NCBI GenBank assembly: GCA_044223995.1
Contig: JBGALE010000010.1
Coordinates: 1 to 64,000, forward strand
Source: JACMLD01 sp044223995
GTDB taxonomy: Bacteria; Bacteroidota; Bacteroidia; Chitinophagales; Chitinophagaceae
Direction: 5' to 3'
DNA length: 64,000 bases
Part shown: one piece after another, positions 52,668 through 61,151 of the stretch
How positions within the stretch are numbered: position 1 is the stretch's first letter
How the letters are laid out: each line of letters begins with the position of its first letter
Program-made: the position numbers and the translations under genes
Notes under the pieces: generated by a model
The model's input: only the letters and a program-made list of their open reading frames with translations
Database searches by the model: none
What the model was told of the DNA's origin: nothing

Positions 52668-53366
52668 CTACACATAGGTTTTTGACAAATGCAACGGACG
52701 TTTATAGATAATGTTCAGCAGGAGGTTATTGATATCATCGTTGCGGTAATTGTACCTGAACTCACATTCCTTCACGTGCAGGTAAAGGGTATTCTTATTC
52801 AACCCCCTGAACTTTAGCAGGCGGCTTTTTGCATTTCCCCAGAATACCGAAATATCGTCTACATAGTTTTTTCCGTTTACAGAATTACTGGTATCAATCC
52901 GGTACAGGCGCCAGCCTTCAAAATCGGCAATAGCCTGGTACTTCAGCAGCTCCGTCATGTGTGCATTGTCCTGCTCTTGCTGAAACCTTGCTTTTTGCAA
53001 CTCCTGGATGCCATTCCTGCCGATATTGTGCAACCAGTCCAGGTGGATGTTACCGTTGTTACGGCTAAATCCATAGTAGGCGTTGGAATCTTCACTGCTG
53101 CCGTTTAGTAATATCTCCTCGTGCTGGCTCTGGCGGTGCAATGAAGAGAAAGGAACCCCATTTTTGGAGAAATACCGTGGGTTTAATTCTTCACAATGCT
53201 GTGAAATATGCGCGCGGATCATCTTCAAATAGTTATTGATGGTCACCCTGCTCACACCAGTAATATTGGCTATTTGTGTGGCAGTGAGATCTTCCGAAAA
53301 AAGCTGGATGATTTCCCGGCATTTTTTCTCTGACAAGTGTGATCGTTTGATCATTTTATTTTTCAT
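52668..53366 (-). CDS. Degenerate IS1595-type transposase-like protein
   Basis: A 232-residue protein. Residues about 10-55 form a helix-turn-helix (QIANITGVSRVTINNYLKMI). The C-terminal part matches the ISXO2/IS1595 transposase end: VFWGNAKSRLLKFRGL (175-190) and TLYLHVKECEFRYNYR (193-208). The catalytic acids expected in DE-x-Y-x-GG and DGW are not visible: the second reads FEGWRLY and the third region is VDDISVFW. The middle is also compressed. No terminal inverted repeats or target duplications found nearby. It is most likely an inactive or domesticated descendant, perhaps a DNA-binding regulator. Confidence 0.6.
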   Translation of the reverse strand: MKNKMIKRSHLSEKKCREIIQLFSEDLTATQIANITGVSRVTINNYLKMIRAHISQHCEELNPRYFSKNGVPFSSLHRQSQHEEILLNGSSEDSNAYYGFSRNNGNIHLDWLHNIGRNGIQELQKARFQQEQDNAHMTELLKYQAIADFEGWRLYRIDTSNSVNGKNYVDDISVFWGNAKSRLLKFRGLNKNTLYLHVKECEFRYNYRNDDINNLLLNIIYKRPLHLSKTYV

Positions 53367-53607
53367 AGCAGGTGGTATAGGTTATACGAACGTTTTCGCA
53401 GTTAAGATGCTATTAAGCAGGCGCAGGGAAAAGATAAAATACACCTGCGGGCTATTTGCATGTTAAGTGCGACTCACTAGATTAATTAACTTACTGCATG
53501 ATAATAAAGACACCTGAGCAGAAAAGAATGTTACAATTATAGTAGCAACGCAGTAAAACTAGTATCAACGGTAGATACAGATACAGCAGAGATATCATTA
53601 CAGGTTG

Positions 53608-55674
53608 TTAGTAGTCAAGCAGTTTTTCAATGATACCCTTCACTTTAGCGGTATTGGGTAACATCGCGTGTTCAAGTGCCATATTTATAGGGACAGCCGG
53701 GTTATTGAGCGCCCCCAGCACCTGTACCGGCGCATCAAGAGACGAAAAGCAGGTATTGGATATTCTTCCTGCCAGCGCTTCTGCAAATGAATTATTCTGC
53801 TGCTCTTCTGTTAGCACCAGGCACTTGCCATGTTTTTTCACTGTTGTATAGACTAATTCTTCGTCCAGCGGGAAAAGCGTGCGCAGATCGATAATATCTA
53901 TTTGCCCTTCAAAATATTTTTCTGCAGCCTTTGCCCAGTATACGCCCATACCGTAGGTAATAATACAACAGCTATTACCACCATTAATACATTCATCCTT
54001 TGCGGCAACCACCATTCTTCCTTTACCCAGCGGAATGATATAATCCCTGGAAGGCTCAACTGTCTTTGCTTCTTCTGTTCCGGGCACTTTGCTCCAGTAC
54101 AGACCTTTATGCTCCAGCATCACTACGGGGTTGGGATCAAAGAAAGCCGCCTTCATCAACCCTTTCATATCTGCTGCTGTAGATGGGTAAACAACTTTTA
54201 TCCCCTTAACAGAGAGCAAAGTAGTTTCAATGCTTCCGCTATGATAAGGGCCACCGCCACCGTATGCGCCAATTGGCACACGGATGATTGTCTGTACGGG
54301 GAATTTACCATTGCTTAAATAACAGGACTTGGATATTTCCGTAACCAGTTGATTAAACCCCGGGTAAATATAATCGGCAAATTGTACCTCCACGATTGGT
54401 TTGGCACCAACGGCGCTCATACCCACGGTGGAACCAATGATATAAGCCTCCTGTATCGCTGTATTGAAAACACGGTGATCACCAAACCGTTCCGCCAGTG
54501 TCGCCGCCTCCCGAAAAACACCGCCCAGTCTTCTGCCAACATCCTGTCCATACAACAATGCTTCCGGGTGTTCCTCCATGATTTCGCGGATGGCAAACAG
54601 TGCGGCATCTACCATCATAATTTTTTCGTGATTGCCGACCGGGGTCCTCTGACCTTTTTCTTCTGTAACAGGAGTGGCAGCAAAAACATGTGCTGAAACA
54701 GTATCAATATCCGGTTCGGCTGCGGCACATGCTTTTCTAAAATCTTCCGCAACCAATTTGATGGCTTCCTTTTCTACCTGCAGCAATTGTTCCTGGCTTA
54801 TACCGGTATCGGCTAAACGCTTTTTTAGTTTTGGAAACGGATCATTCACCGCATGAAGGGCAAGGTCTTCTTCCGACCGGTAAAATTCTCTCCGCACGCC
54901 GCTGGTATGATGGCCCAGCAGTGGAACTTTTGCCTGGATCAAATAGGGCGACCTGTGTTCGCGTACATACTGAATAGCCTGGTCCACCGCCTCATAACTT
55001 TCTTCAAAATTGCTTCCGTCAATTTTTATACATTTCATTCCGGGAAAACCTGCTGCATATTCACAGGCATCCATTACCCGTGCTTCAGTTGCACTCACAC
55101 TTATTCCCCACCCATTATCCTGCACCAGGTATATGATAGGCAGTTTTTTTAATACGGCAAACTGAAAAGCCTCGCTTACTTCTCCTTCTGTAACACTACC
55201 ATCACCCATTGAGCAAACCACTACTGGCAATTGCCCCTTCACGCCTTTCTTTAGCAAGGGTGAAGAGATGCTTTCCAGGTATTGGAGACCCTGTGCAATA
55301 CCCGTGGTGGGTATTACCTGCATACCAGTGGCGCTGCTTTGATGTATCATCTGCGGACGCGTAGGTACCCGGTTACTGGGATGAGAATAATAGGAACGAC
55401 CGCCACTGAACGGATCATCTTTCTTTGCCAGCAGTTGCAGCATCAGTTCAAAAGGCGTATATCCCATTCCGAGTAATATACTTTCATCGCGGTAATAAGG
55501 GCTTACATAATCTATTGGCAGCAACTGCAGGGCCACAGCCAGTTGAATGGCTTCGTGGCCACGGGAAGTGGAATGTACATATTTGCAAATGGATCGGTTG
55601 GCTTCATAAGTGTCTGCCATTGCTTTGGCAGTACTCATCAGCCGGTAGGCATTCAAAAGAATTTCCTTGTTCAT
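53608..55674 (-). CDS. 2-oxoacid dehydrogenase E1, fused alpha and beta subunits (second copy)
   Basis: A 688-residue ThDP enzyme with alpha half (1 to about 350) and beta half (about 370-688). The ThDP motif GDGSVTEGEVSEAF starts at 157 and ends in DNGWGIS with Asn187, the canonical GDG...N form, unlike the DD variant of the 9845 copy. TSRGHEAIQLAVAL (36-49) is a pyruvate/branched-chain E1-alpha feature. The beta half has YGQDVGRRLGGVF, FNTAIQEAYIIG and GPYHSGSIE. The start at 55674 is supported by the -7 element 16 bases upstream; a longer frame from 55761 would start before it. No E2/E3 is adjacent. Confidence 0.88.
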   Translation of the reverse strand: MNKEILLNAYRLMSTAKAMADTYEANRSICKYVHSTSRGHEAIQLAVALQLLPIDYVSPYYRDESILLGMGYTPFELMLQLLAKKDDPFSGGRSYYSHPSNRVPTRPQMIHQSSATGMQVIPTTGIAQGLQYLESISSPLLKKGVKGQLPVVVCSMGDGSVTEGEVSEAFQFAVLKKLPIIYLVQDNGWGISVSATEARVMDACEYAAGFPGMKCIKIDGSNFEESYEAVDQAIQYVREHRSPYLIQAKVPLLGHHTSGVRREFYRSEEDLALHAVNDPFPKLKKRLADTGISQEQLLQVEKEAIKLVAEDFRKACAAAEPDIDTVSAHVFAATPVTEEKGQRTPVGNHEKIMMVDAALFAIREIMEEHPEALLYGQDVGRRLGGVFREAATLAERFGDHRVFNTAIQEAYIIGSTVGMSAVGAKPIVEVQFADYIYPGFNQLVTEISKSCYLSNGKFPVQTIIRVPIGAYGGGGPYHSGSIETTLLSVKGIKVVYPSTAADMKGLMKAAFFDPNPVVMLEHKGLYWSKVPGTEEAKTVEPSRDYIIPLGKGRMVVAAKDECINGGNSCCIITYGMGVYWAKAAEKYFEGQIDIIDLRTLFPLDEELVYTTVKKHGKCLVLTEEQQNNSFAEALAGRISNTCFSSLDAPVQVLGALNNPAVPINMALEHAMLPNTAKVKGIIEKLLDY

Positions 55675-55690
55675 AGAAACTGATAATGTA

Positions 55691-55698
55691 CAAATGTA
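55691..55698 (-). promoter_or_regulatory. -7 element before the second E1 fusion
   Basis: TACATTTG on the minus strand, a perfect TAnnTTTG, 16 bases before the ATG at 55674. Confidence 0.5.
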
Positions 55699-55728
55699 AT
55701 CAAACCCTAACAAGCGTTCGGTTAAGAA

Positions 55729-55758
55729 TAAAAAAATGCCGCCCGAAACAGGCGGCAT
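55729..55758 (-). terminator. Terminator of the fumarylacetoacetase-family gene
   Basis: Minus strand: ATGCCGCC, 7-nt loop, GGCGGCAT (8-bp perfect stem), then TTTTTTT. Confidence 0.93.
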
Positions 55759-55777
55759 CAATAATATCAGGACAGCT

Positions 55778-56389
55778 TTATTTAATTTCTACGGAGAACA
55801 TGTTCTCATCTTCCATGAATCCTTCAAGCTCATCGCCTACCACGCATTCGCCCACACCAGCCGGTGTACCGGTAAAGATCAGGTCACCAATATTGACTGA
55901 AAAATAATTGGAAATATAGGCAACGACCTTATCGAAGTTGTTTATCATTAAACTGGAATTTCCCTGTTGCACCAGTTCCTTGTTTTTGTACAAACCGAAA
56001 TTGATGTCTTTTTTATTTTTGATGTTGGCAAAGGGCACCCATTTACCAATAACGGCGGAATTATCCCAGCTCTTTGCTTTTTCCCAGGGGAGCCCCTTTT
56101 CTTTTAATTCATTTTGTATATCGCGCGCTGTAAAATCGATACCTACGGTTACGGCATCATAGTATTTGCTTGCAAAACGATCCTGTATATATTTTCCGTT
56201 TTTTGAAATACGCAACACCAATTCACATTCGTAATGAAGTTCGTTGGTAAATTCAGGATAATAAAAAGGCGTATGCGCCTGGAGTAATGCACTCTTTGGT
56301 TTCATAAATATGATAGGCTCATCAGGCACTTCATTGCCTAATTCCTGGGCATGAGCTACATAGTTACGGCCAACACAGAATATCTTCAT
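55778..56389 (-). CDS. Fumarylacetoacetate hydrolase-family protein
   Basis: A 203-residue FAH-fold enzyme, start ATG 56389 (MKIFCVGRNYVAHA). Conserved blocks are IIFMKPKSALL, then HYECELVLRI with the metal-binding Glu residues, GIDFTARDIQ, PWEKAKSWDNSA and FTGTPAGVGE. The compact single-domain size matches acylpyruvases and 2-hydroxyhepta-2,4-diene-dioate-type hydrolases/decarboxylases such as oxaloacetate decarboxylase FAHD1. The natural substrate is not readable. It has its own terminator and precedes the E1 gene without being in its transcript. Confidence 0.88.
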   Translation of the reverse strand: MKIFCVGRNYVAHAQELGNEVPDEPIIFMKPKSALLQAHTPFYYPEFTNELHYECELVLRISKNGKYIQDRFASKYYDAVTVGIDFTARDIQNELKEKGLPWEKAKSWDNSAVIGKWVPFANIKNKKDINFGLYKNKELVQQGNSSLMINNFDKVVAYISNYFSVNIGDLIFTGTPAGVGECVVGDELEGFMEDENMFSVEIK

Positions 56390-56535
56390 ATTCAAGAAAG
56401 GATTTGGTTGATTAAAAAATCAAGTTTGGTTGACGGCCAACAGTGACCATTTGGTTCACACAGGTTTATTGAATATCAAAATACTGTAAACTTGACGTTT
56501 GTAGTTCTGCGAAAATAATGATTCGCATTAATAAT

Positions 56536-57114
56536 TCATAACGTAATATTTAATTTATTGAACTCATTCATAGTAGCTCCCAGGCCTTGAAGTATAAACG
56601 TATCGAGCGCTTCCGTACAAATACCTATTATTTTGCGTACCTGTGCTTGTTCTTCTGCGGGCCACCTGCCCAAAACATACTCAACCTGCCGTCCCCTGGG
56701 GTAATTATTCCCCACACCAAAGCGCAGGCGGGGGTACTGATCGGTGAGCAGGCACTCTTCCAGGCTTTTCAAACCATTGTGGCCGCCCGCGCTACCATTC
56801 CCCTTGATCCTGATTTTACCCAACGGAAGTGCCACTTCATCCACCAGGACAAGAATATTCTCCAGTTCTATATGTTCTTTTTCCCGCCAGTATTTCACGG
56901 CCTTTCCGCTGAGGTTCATATAAGTACTGGGTTTTATGCAAATCACTTTCCTGCCTTTGATGGCAAGTTCACTTACCTCCGCCAGGCGATCTACCCTAAA
57001 GCCGCCTCCATGTTTTGCCACAAATGCATCCAGTACATCAAATCCGATATTATGACGGGTATGGGCATATTCTGTTCCGATATTTCCCAGGCCAGCGAGC
57101 AAATACTTATTCAT
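56536..57114 (-). CDS. pth: Aminoacyl-tRNA (peptidyl-tRNA) hydrolase
   Basis: A 192-residue peptidyl-tRNA hydrolase, which frees tRNA from prematurely released peptidyl-tRNA. Conserved features: LAGLGNIGTEYAHTRHNIGF (6-25) with the catalytic His in TRHN, KPSTYMNLSGKAV, and the Asp-containing VDEVALPLGKIRI. SAGGHNGLKSL and RLRFGVGN follow. It lies downstream of rplY on the same strand, a conserved order (prs-rplY-pth) in many bacteria. The rplY terminator between the two suggests partial or separate expression. Confidence 0.97.
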   Translation of the reverse strand: MNKYLLAGLGNIGTEYAHTRHNIGFDVLDAFVAKHGGGFRVDRLAEVSELAIKGRKVICIKPSTYMNLSGKAVKYWREKEHIELENILVLVDEVALPLGKIRIKGNGSAGGHNGLKSLEECLLTDQYPRLRFGVGNNYPRGRQVEYVLGRWPAEEQAQVRKIIGICTEALDTFILQGLGATMNEFNKLNITL

Positions 57115-57122
57115 GATGGCGA

Positions 57123-57154
57123 AAATAAAAAAGTCCTGCCAGAGAGCAGGACTT
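57123..57154 (-). terminator. Terminator of rplY
   Basis: Minus strand: AAGTCCTGC, 6-nt loop, GCAGGACTT (9-bp stem), then TTTTATTTTC. It lies in the pth-rplY gap. Confidence 0.88.
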
Positions 57155-57177
57155 CAGTATCGTTGTTTTTATTGAAT

Positions 57178-57816
57178 TTACTTCTTGGCAGCAGCGGCAG
57201 CTTTCGGTGCAGCAGCGGCCGGAGCAGCAGGGGCAGCGGCAGCAGTAGGCGCAGCAGCTTCTTCCTGTTTCAATTGCCTTGTCAGCACCACAGAAGCCAA
57301 AGGAATACGCGGAGAGTTCATGATCTCATAATTGGGTTCTTTCACATCTTCCACGCGGATATTTCCATTCAGTTCGAGGTTGGTTAAGTCCACTTCAATA
57401 TTTTCCTTCAGGTGTTTAGGCAAAGATTTTATCTTAAGCGCCTTCATTTTGGTAATTAATTTACCGCCGTCTTTTACACCTTTGGCTGTACCGGTAAACT
57501 TAAGCGGAATGGTAGCAATCACTTTTTTATCTTCTACCAGTTCCAGCAAGTCAACATGTGTCAGCGCATCACTTACTTTGTCAAACTGCAAATCTTTCAA
57601 AATACATTTATATGATTTGCTTCCAGCTTTGATTTCAGTTAGCTGAAAATCTCCTGTGTACACCAGCGATTTAAAAGCCGCAGCAGGGGCGTAAAAATTT
57701 ACTTCCTCTGCACCGCCATAAATTACACCGGGCACCATGTCCTGAGAGCGAAGTTGCTGGGTGGCTTTCTTCCCAGTTTCGGTCCTCAGGTGTCCTTCGA
57801 TTGTAATTGTTTTCAT
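57178..57816 (-). CDS. rplY: 50S ribosomal protein L25 / general stress protein Ctc
   Basis: A 212-residue long-form L25 (TL5/Ctc type), binding 5S rRNA. The N-terminal L25 domain (1-95) begins ITIEGHLRTETGKKATQQLR and contains KCILKDLQFDKVSDALTHVDLL. A second beta domain (about 95-180) is typical of the Ctc form. The tail (about 180-212) is almost pure Ala/Pro/Lys, a low-complexity extension common in Bacteroidota. The gene is 42 bases after prs and upstream of pth. Confidence 0.96.
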   Translation of the reverse strand: MKTITIEGHLRTETGKKATQQLRSQDMVPGVIYGGAEEVNFYAPAAAFKSLVYTGDFQLTEIKAGSKSYKCILKDLQFDKVSDALTHVDLLELVEDKKVIATIPLKFTGTAKGVKDGGKLITKMKALKIKSLPKHLKENIEVDLTNLELNGNIRVEDVKEPNYEIMNSPRIPLASVVLTRQLKQEEAAAPTAAAAPAAPAAAAPKAAAAAKK

Positions 57817-57858
57817 TTTGTTTATGTTGTTTAGTTATTGAACCAGAATAAAACACTG

Positions 57859-58809
57859 TTACTTGTCGCGCATCTGCGAATGAATAAACAAATTCGTGAT
57901 GCTTTTATTTTCGTATGCATTCCTGATGGCCACGGCAAACAGTTCTGCTACACTTAGTACTTTTATTTTGGGCGACTGCTGTTTCAAAGGGATCGTATCA
58001 CAAACCACCAGTTCTTCCAGCACACTGTTTTCAATATTTGCGTATGCATTTCCACTCAAAACAGGATGGGTACACAAGGCCCTTACACTCCTGGCTCCCT
58101 TATCCTTTAAAAGTCCGGCACTCTTCGCCAGGGTTCCGCCGGTATCGCAAATATCATCGATCAATACAATGTCCTTTCCTTCCACATCCCCTATCACCAC
58201 CATGCTGGCTATCTCATTGGCGCGCTTCCGGTGCTTATCGCAAATCACCATTTCTGCATTGAAAAAACTGGCTATTTCACGAATCCTGTTGGCGCTTCCC
58301 ACGTCAGGGGCCGCAAAGGTAAGGTTTTCCAGCTTCAGATTTTCAATATAAGGGATAAAAATGGCAGAGCTGTCCAGGTGATCCACAGGTATGTCAAAAT
58401 AGCCCTGGATTTGCGGGGCATGGAGGTCCATGGTGATGACGCGGTCGGCTCCGGCGGCAGTTATCATATTGGCTACCAGCTTGGCGCCAATCGCCACCCT
58501 CGGCTTGTCCTTACGGTCCTGTCGGGCGTAGCCGTAATAAGGCAACACCGCCACTACCTTGTAAGCTGATGCCCTTCGGGCGGCATCGATCATCAGTAAA
58601 AGTTCGAGAATATTATCGGCAGGCGAAAAGGTACTCTGGATCAAAAAAACCATATCTCCCCGGATGCTTTCCTGGAAAACGGGCTGAAACTCCCCGTCGC
58701 TGAATTTCTGGGTAATGCTTTTACCCAAAGGAGTACCAAATTGCTGTGCTATTTTTTCTGCCAGGTATTGAGAACTGGTTCCGGAAAAAATTTTCACTGA
58801 AGTCTGCAT
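57859..58809 (-). CDS. prs: Ribose-phosphate pyrophosphokinase (PRPP synthetase)
   Basis: A 316-residue PRPP synthetase, making the precursor of nucleotides, histidine and tryptophan from ribose-5-phosphate and ATP. The ATP-binding stretch reads LPYYGYARQDRKDKPR, the metal-binding DLHAPQIQGYFDIPVDHL follows, and the PRPP loop is IVLIDDICDTGGTLAKSAG. Start ATG 58809 (MQTSVKIFSGT) is preferred over the longer frame from 58845. A TATCTTCG element on the minus strand at 58829-58836 may be a variant -7. It is the first of the prs-rplY-pth set. Confidence 0.97.
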   Translation of the reverse strand: MQTSVKIFSGTSSQYLAEKIAQQFGTPLGKSITQKFSDGEFQPVFQESIRGDMVFLIQSTFSPADNILELLLMIDAARRASAYKVVAVLPYYGYARQDRKDKPRVAIGAKLVANMITAAGADRVITMDLHAPQIQGYFDIPVDHLDSSAIFIPYIENLKLENLTFAAPDVGSANRIREIASFFNAEMVICDKHRKRANEIASMVVIGDVEGKDIVLIDDICDTGGTLAKSAGLLKDKGARSVRALCTHPVLSGNAYANIENSVLEELVVCDTIPLKQQSPKIKVLSVAELFAVAIRNAYENKSITNLFIHSQMRDK

Positions 58810-58935
58810 AAGTGAAAGGTTAGTGCGGCGAAGATAAAACTTCAATCGAAAAATCCCGGTTATGAAAAATGATTTTCCTAACGGATTATCAACCGCTGCT
58901 CACTTATACTGATACTGTTCTGATTTCTTCCCGGA

Positions 58936-59142
58936 TTATGGGGCCACAGAAGCATACATAGTCTTATCGGGCGCCGTATTTGCCTGCGCTGAAGTTTGCG
59001 TCGCTGCCGCTTTTTTGGGATTTAAAACATAGAAAACAGAAGAACAAACAAAGATGGAGAAAAACAGGGCCACCGTATAAATGCCCACACAGAAAAACAA
59101 AGATTGAAGGCCACCAAGGTTGTTGAATGTGTTACGTTTCAT
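58936..59142 (-). CDS. Small single-helix membrane protein
   Basis: A 68-residue protein starting at ATG 59142. One transmembrane helix (GIYTVALFFSIFVCSSVFYVL, about residues 18-38) is followed by a basic/Ala-Thr-rich outer tail. No family recognised. Gene size and one helix fit small membrane proteins that modify larger complexes, but there is no direct evidence. It is divergent from radC. Confidence 0.55.
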   Translation of the reverse strand: MKRNTFNNLGGLQSLFFCVGIYTVALFFSIFVCSSVFYVLNPKKAAATQTSAQANTAPDKTMYASVAP

Positions 59143-59264
59143 GGGGATATTGATTTTAGCTTTCAAAGGATTTTCGGATTGTGCAATAAACGCAAAACTG
59201 ATTCATTCTATTGTATCACAGTGCGCTCATTGACTGATATAAATGTAGTAACTTAAATGCTGAA

Positions 59265-59957
59265 ATGCAAGCGAACAAGTACTCTATTAAAAACCTGGCC
59301 CGGGATGACCGGCCGAGGGAAAAACTACTAAGTAGAAATCCGTCCGTTCTGAGCGACTCAGAACTCCTCGCCATATTAATTAATGCTGGCACCCCCGAAA
59401 AATCGGCGGTAGAACTGGCCAAAGACGTCCTGCAACTCGGAAAAAATAACCTGGGCGAACTGGGGAGGCTCAGTGTCAGGGATTTAATGAAGATTAAGGG
59501 GATAGGGCAGACAAAAGCTATTACCATTGTCGCCGCCATGGAACTCGCCCGCAGGCGGCAAGCCGGACCTTATCTAACCAAACTGCAGATCAAAAAAAGC
59601 CGCGACGTAGCTGACTATCTCCAGGCGCTTCTCAAAGACCACAAACACGAGGTTTTTATGGTGTTTTACCTCAACCGGTCGAATAAAATCAATCATTTTG
59701 AAATCATCAGTGAAGGTGGCCCCACCGGTACTGTTGCCGACCCCAGGGTTATCTTAAAAAGGGCCTTACAGGAAGATGCCATCAGCCTGGTATTGTGCCA
59801 CAACCATCCATCCGGGAACCTTGCACCCAGTAAGGCGGATATTGAACTGACCAATAAAATAAAGGAAGCTTCAAAATACTTTGACATCAAGCTGCTCGAT
59901 CATATCATCGTTAGCAATGAAGGTTATTTCAGTTTTGCAGATGAAGGAATCATTTGA
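59265..59957 (+). CDS. radC: RadC/UPF0758-family JAB-domain protein
   Basis: A 230-residue protein with an N-terminal helix-hairpin-helix region (SDSELLAILINAGTPEKSAV, LMKIKGIGQTKAITIVAAMEL) and a C-terminal JAB/MPN domain. The metal motif is the HNHPSGNLAPSKADIEL stretch (about 170-186) with the preceding EVFMVFYLN Glu. Despite its name, a DNA repair role of RadC is not confirmed; its JAB domain suggests a metalloprotease or nuclease-like activity. Length is normal. ATG 59265 is preceded by no strong -7 element. Confidence 0.93.
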   Translation: MQANKYSIKNLARDDRPREKLLSRNPSVLSDSELLAILINAGTPEKSAVELAKDVLQLGKNNLGELGRLSVRDLMKIKGIGQTKAITIVAAMELARRRQAGPYLTKLQIKKSRDVADYLQALLKDHKHEVFMVFYLNRSNKINHFEIISEGGPTGTVADPRVILKRALQEDAISLVLCHNHPSGNLAPSKADIELTNKIKEASKYFDIKLLDHIIVSNEGYFSFADEGII

Positions 59958-59989
59958 GAATAGGCGTTCAATACCAAATTCCAATACGA

Positions 59990-60307
59990 CTAGGCCTGTG
60001 CTGTAGGTCCGCCAAAATTCAGGGGGAATTCCACCATTTCCTGGTCTTTGATTTCGCCATGTGCTTCTTCAAAACGATGAATATTATCATCCAGTGCTTT
60101 CAGGAAGCGTTTTGCATGCTGGGGTGTTAGCACGATCCTGCTTTTTACTTTACTCTTGGGCGTACCGGGCATTACATTCACGAAATCTACAATGAATTCT
60201 GCGTGTGAATGCGTTATGATGACAAGGTTGGAATAAGTTCCTTCTGCCACTTCTTCGGAAATCTCGATATTTAATTGCGACGGGTTTTGATTTTGTGGTG
60301 TGTCCAT
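59990..60307 (-). CDS. DUF3467-domain protein
   Basis: A 105-residue protein starting at ATG 60307 (MDTPQNQNPSQLN). The conserved block is GTYSNLVIITHSHAEFIVDF, then SRIVLTPQHAKRFLKALDDN and the helix RFEEAHGEI. The function is unknown; the family is widespread in bacteria and archaea. A TATCTTCG element (minus strand, 60325-60332) just overlaps the upstream region and may be its -7 box. Start codon choice gives the family's typical length. Confidence 0.88.
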   Translation of the reverse strand: MDTPQNQNPSQLNIEISEEVAEGTYSNLVIITHSHAEFIVDFVNVMPGTPKSKVKSRIVLTPQHAKRFLKALDDNIHRFEEAHGEIKDQEMVEFPLNFGGPTAQA

Positions 60308-60332
60308 TATCCTGTATTTAACGGCGAAGATA

Positions 60333-61064
60333 TTATAATTTGTCAAGCGCCTTGATCAGCGCAATAGCACTTGCTTCCTTGTCATAATTTAAGTTCAATG
60401 CATCGATGGTCTCTGTTTGCCCGGGGGTGAGTTTTGCATAATTGAGCAAATCTTTAAAATTGCCCTTCAGCTCCACTACTTTTTTTGCATCTTTTATAAA
60501 TACCCAGTAACTATATTTCATGTCGAAAGATCGGTTGCTGCTGCTGTTTCCAATATTGTAGGTGAGGCTGATTATTTCCATTTTGTAATACTTGAGCACG
60601 CTAATATTTTTACCTTCCTGTACCACTTCGTAAAAACCCTTGTTCTTGTTTTTTCCGAAGGCCTCGCTTTTTTTAAAATTATACACCTGGTCGCCATCAC
60701 TTTCTTTTACTATAATTGAAAATTCATCCACCGGTTCATTTACTTCCATAGAATCTTTGCCGTCGTTGAAATGTACCACCTGGTCATACACATCATATTT
60801 AAATTTCATCGTGGTGTATTCCCTCCCATCGGGTGTTTTTAAACGCCCGGGATTCCAGTCCCAGAATAAAAATGGCGAGCCCAGTACTGTTTCGCCCTTG
60901 ATGACATAGGACTGCTGTGTAAACCGAACAGGGAGGTTGTGATTGTTTTCGGTTTTATCTGCAAACTGTGAAAAGGTGAAATCAGTTTTTGAATATAGTC
61001 CCTGGCCGTCAGCTACAGCAAGGAACATATTAAATATAAGCAACAGGATGACACTGTTTCTCAT
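60333..61064 (-). CDS. Exported protein of unknown function, paralogue of the 34898 product
   Basis: A 243-residue protein with a signal peptide (MRNSVILLLIFNMFLAVADG); start ATG 61064 rather than 61085. No named domain. It has a beta-rich core (YTTMKFKYDVYDQVVHFNDG, then VNEPVDEFSII), a KGFYEVVQEGKNISVLKYYK middle, and a helical C-terminus (LTPGQTETIDALNLNYDKEA) ending ALDKL. The arrangement parallels the 34898 product, so the two are distant family members. It lies 25 bases upstream of the DUF3467 gene on the same strand. Confidence 0.75.
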   Translation of the reverse strand: MRNSVILLLIFNMFLAVADGQGLYSKTDFTFSQFADKTENNHNLPVRFTQQSYVIKGETVLGSPFLFWDWNPGRLKTPDGREYTTMKFKYDVYDQVVHFNDGKDSMEVNEPVDEFSIIVKESDGDQVYNFKKSEAFGKNKNKGFYEVVQEGKNISVLKYYKMEIISLTYNIGNSSSNRSFDMKYSYWVFIKDAKKVVELKGNFKDLLNYAKLTPGQTETIDALNLNYDKEASAIALIKALDKL

Positions 61065-61102
61065 GGTAAAATAGTTTGATTGCAAGGTACAAAATGAGCT
61101 AA

Positions 61103-61130
61103 CAAAAAAGGCTGCAAAACGCAGCCTTTT
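61103..61130 (-). terminator. Terminator of the second SusC/SusD/DUF1735 operon
   Basis: Minus strand: AAGGCTGC, 5-nt loop, GCAGCCTT (8 bp), then TTTTTTG. It lies 20 bases past the DUF1735 gene stop. Confidence 0.9.
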
Positions 61131-61151
61131 CCGTTAAAATATACTTTGAGA

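Noticed and set aside
52476..52685. Small protein gene (69 codons) next to the transposase-like gene
   Set aside because: No motif, odd hydrophobic and Cys-rich composition, overlaps the end of the opposite gene, and no promoter element found.
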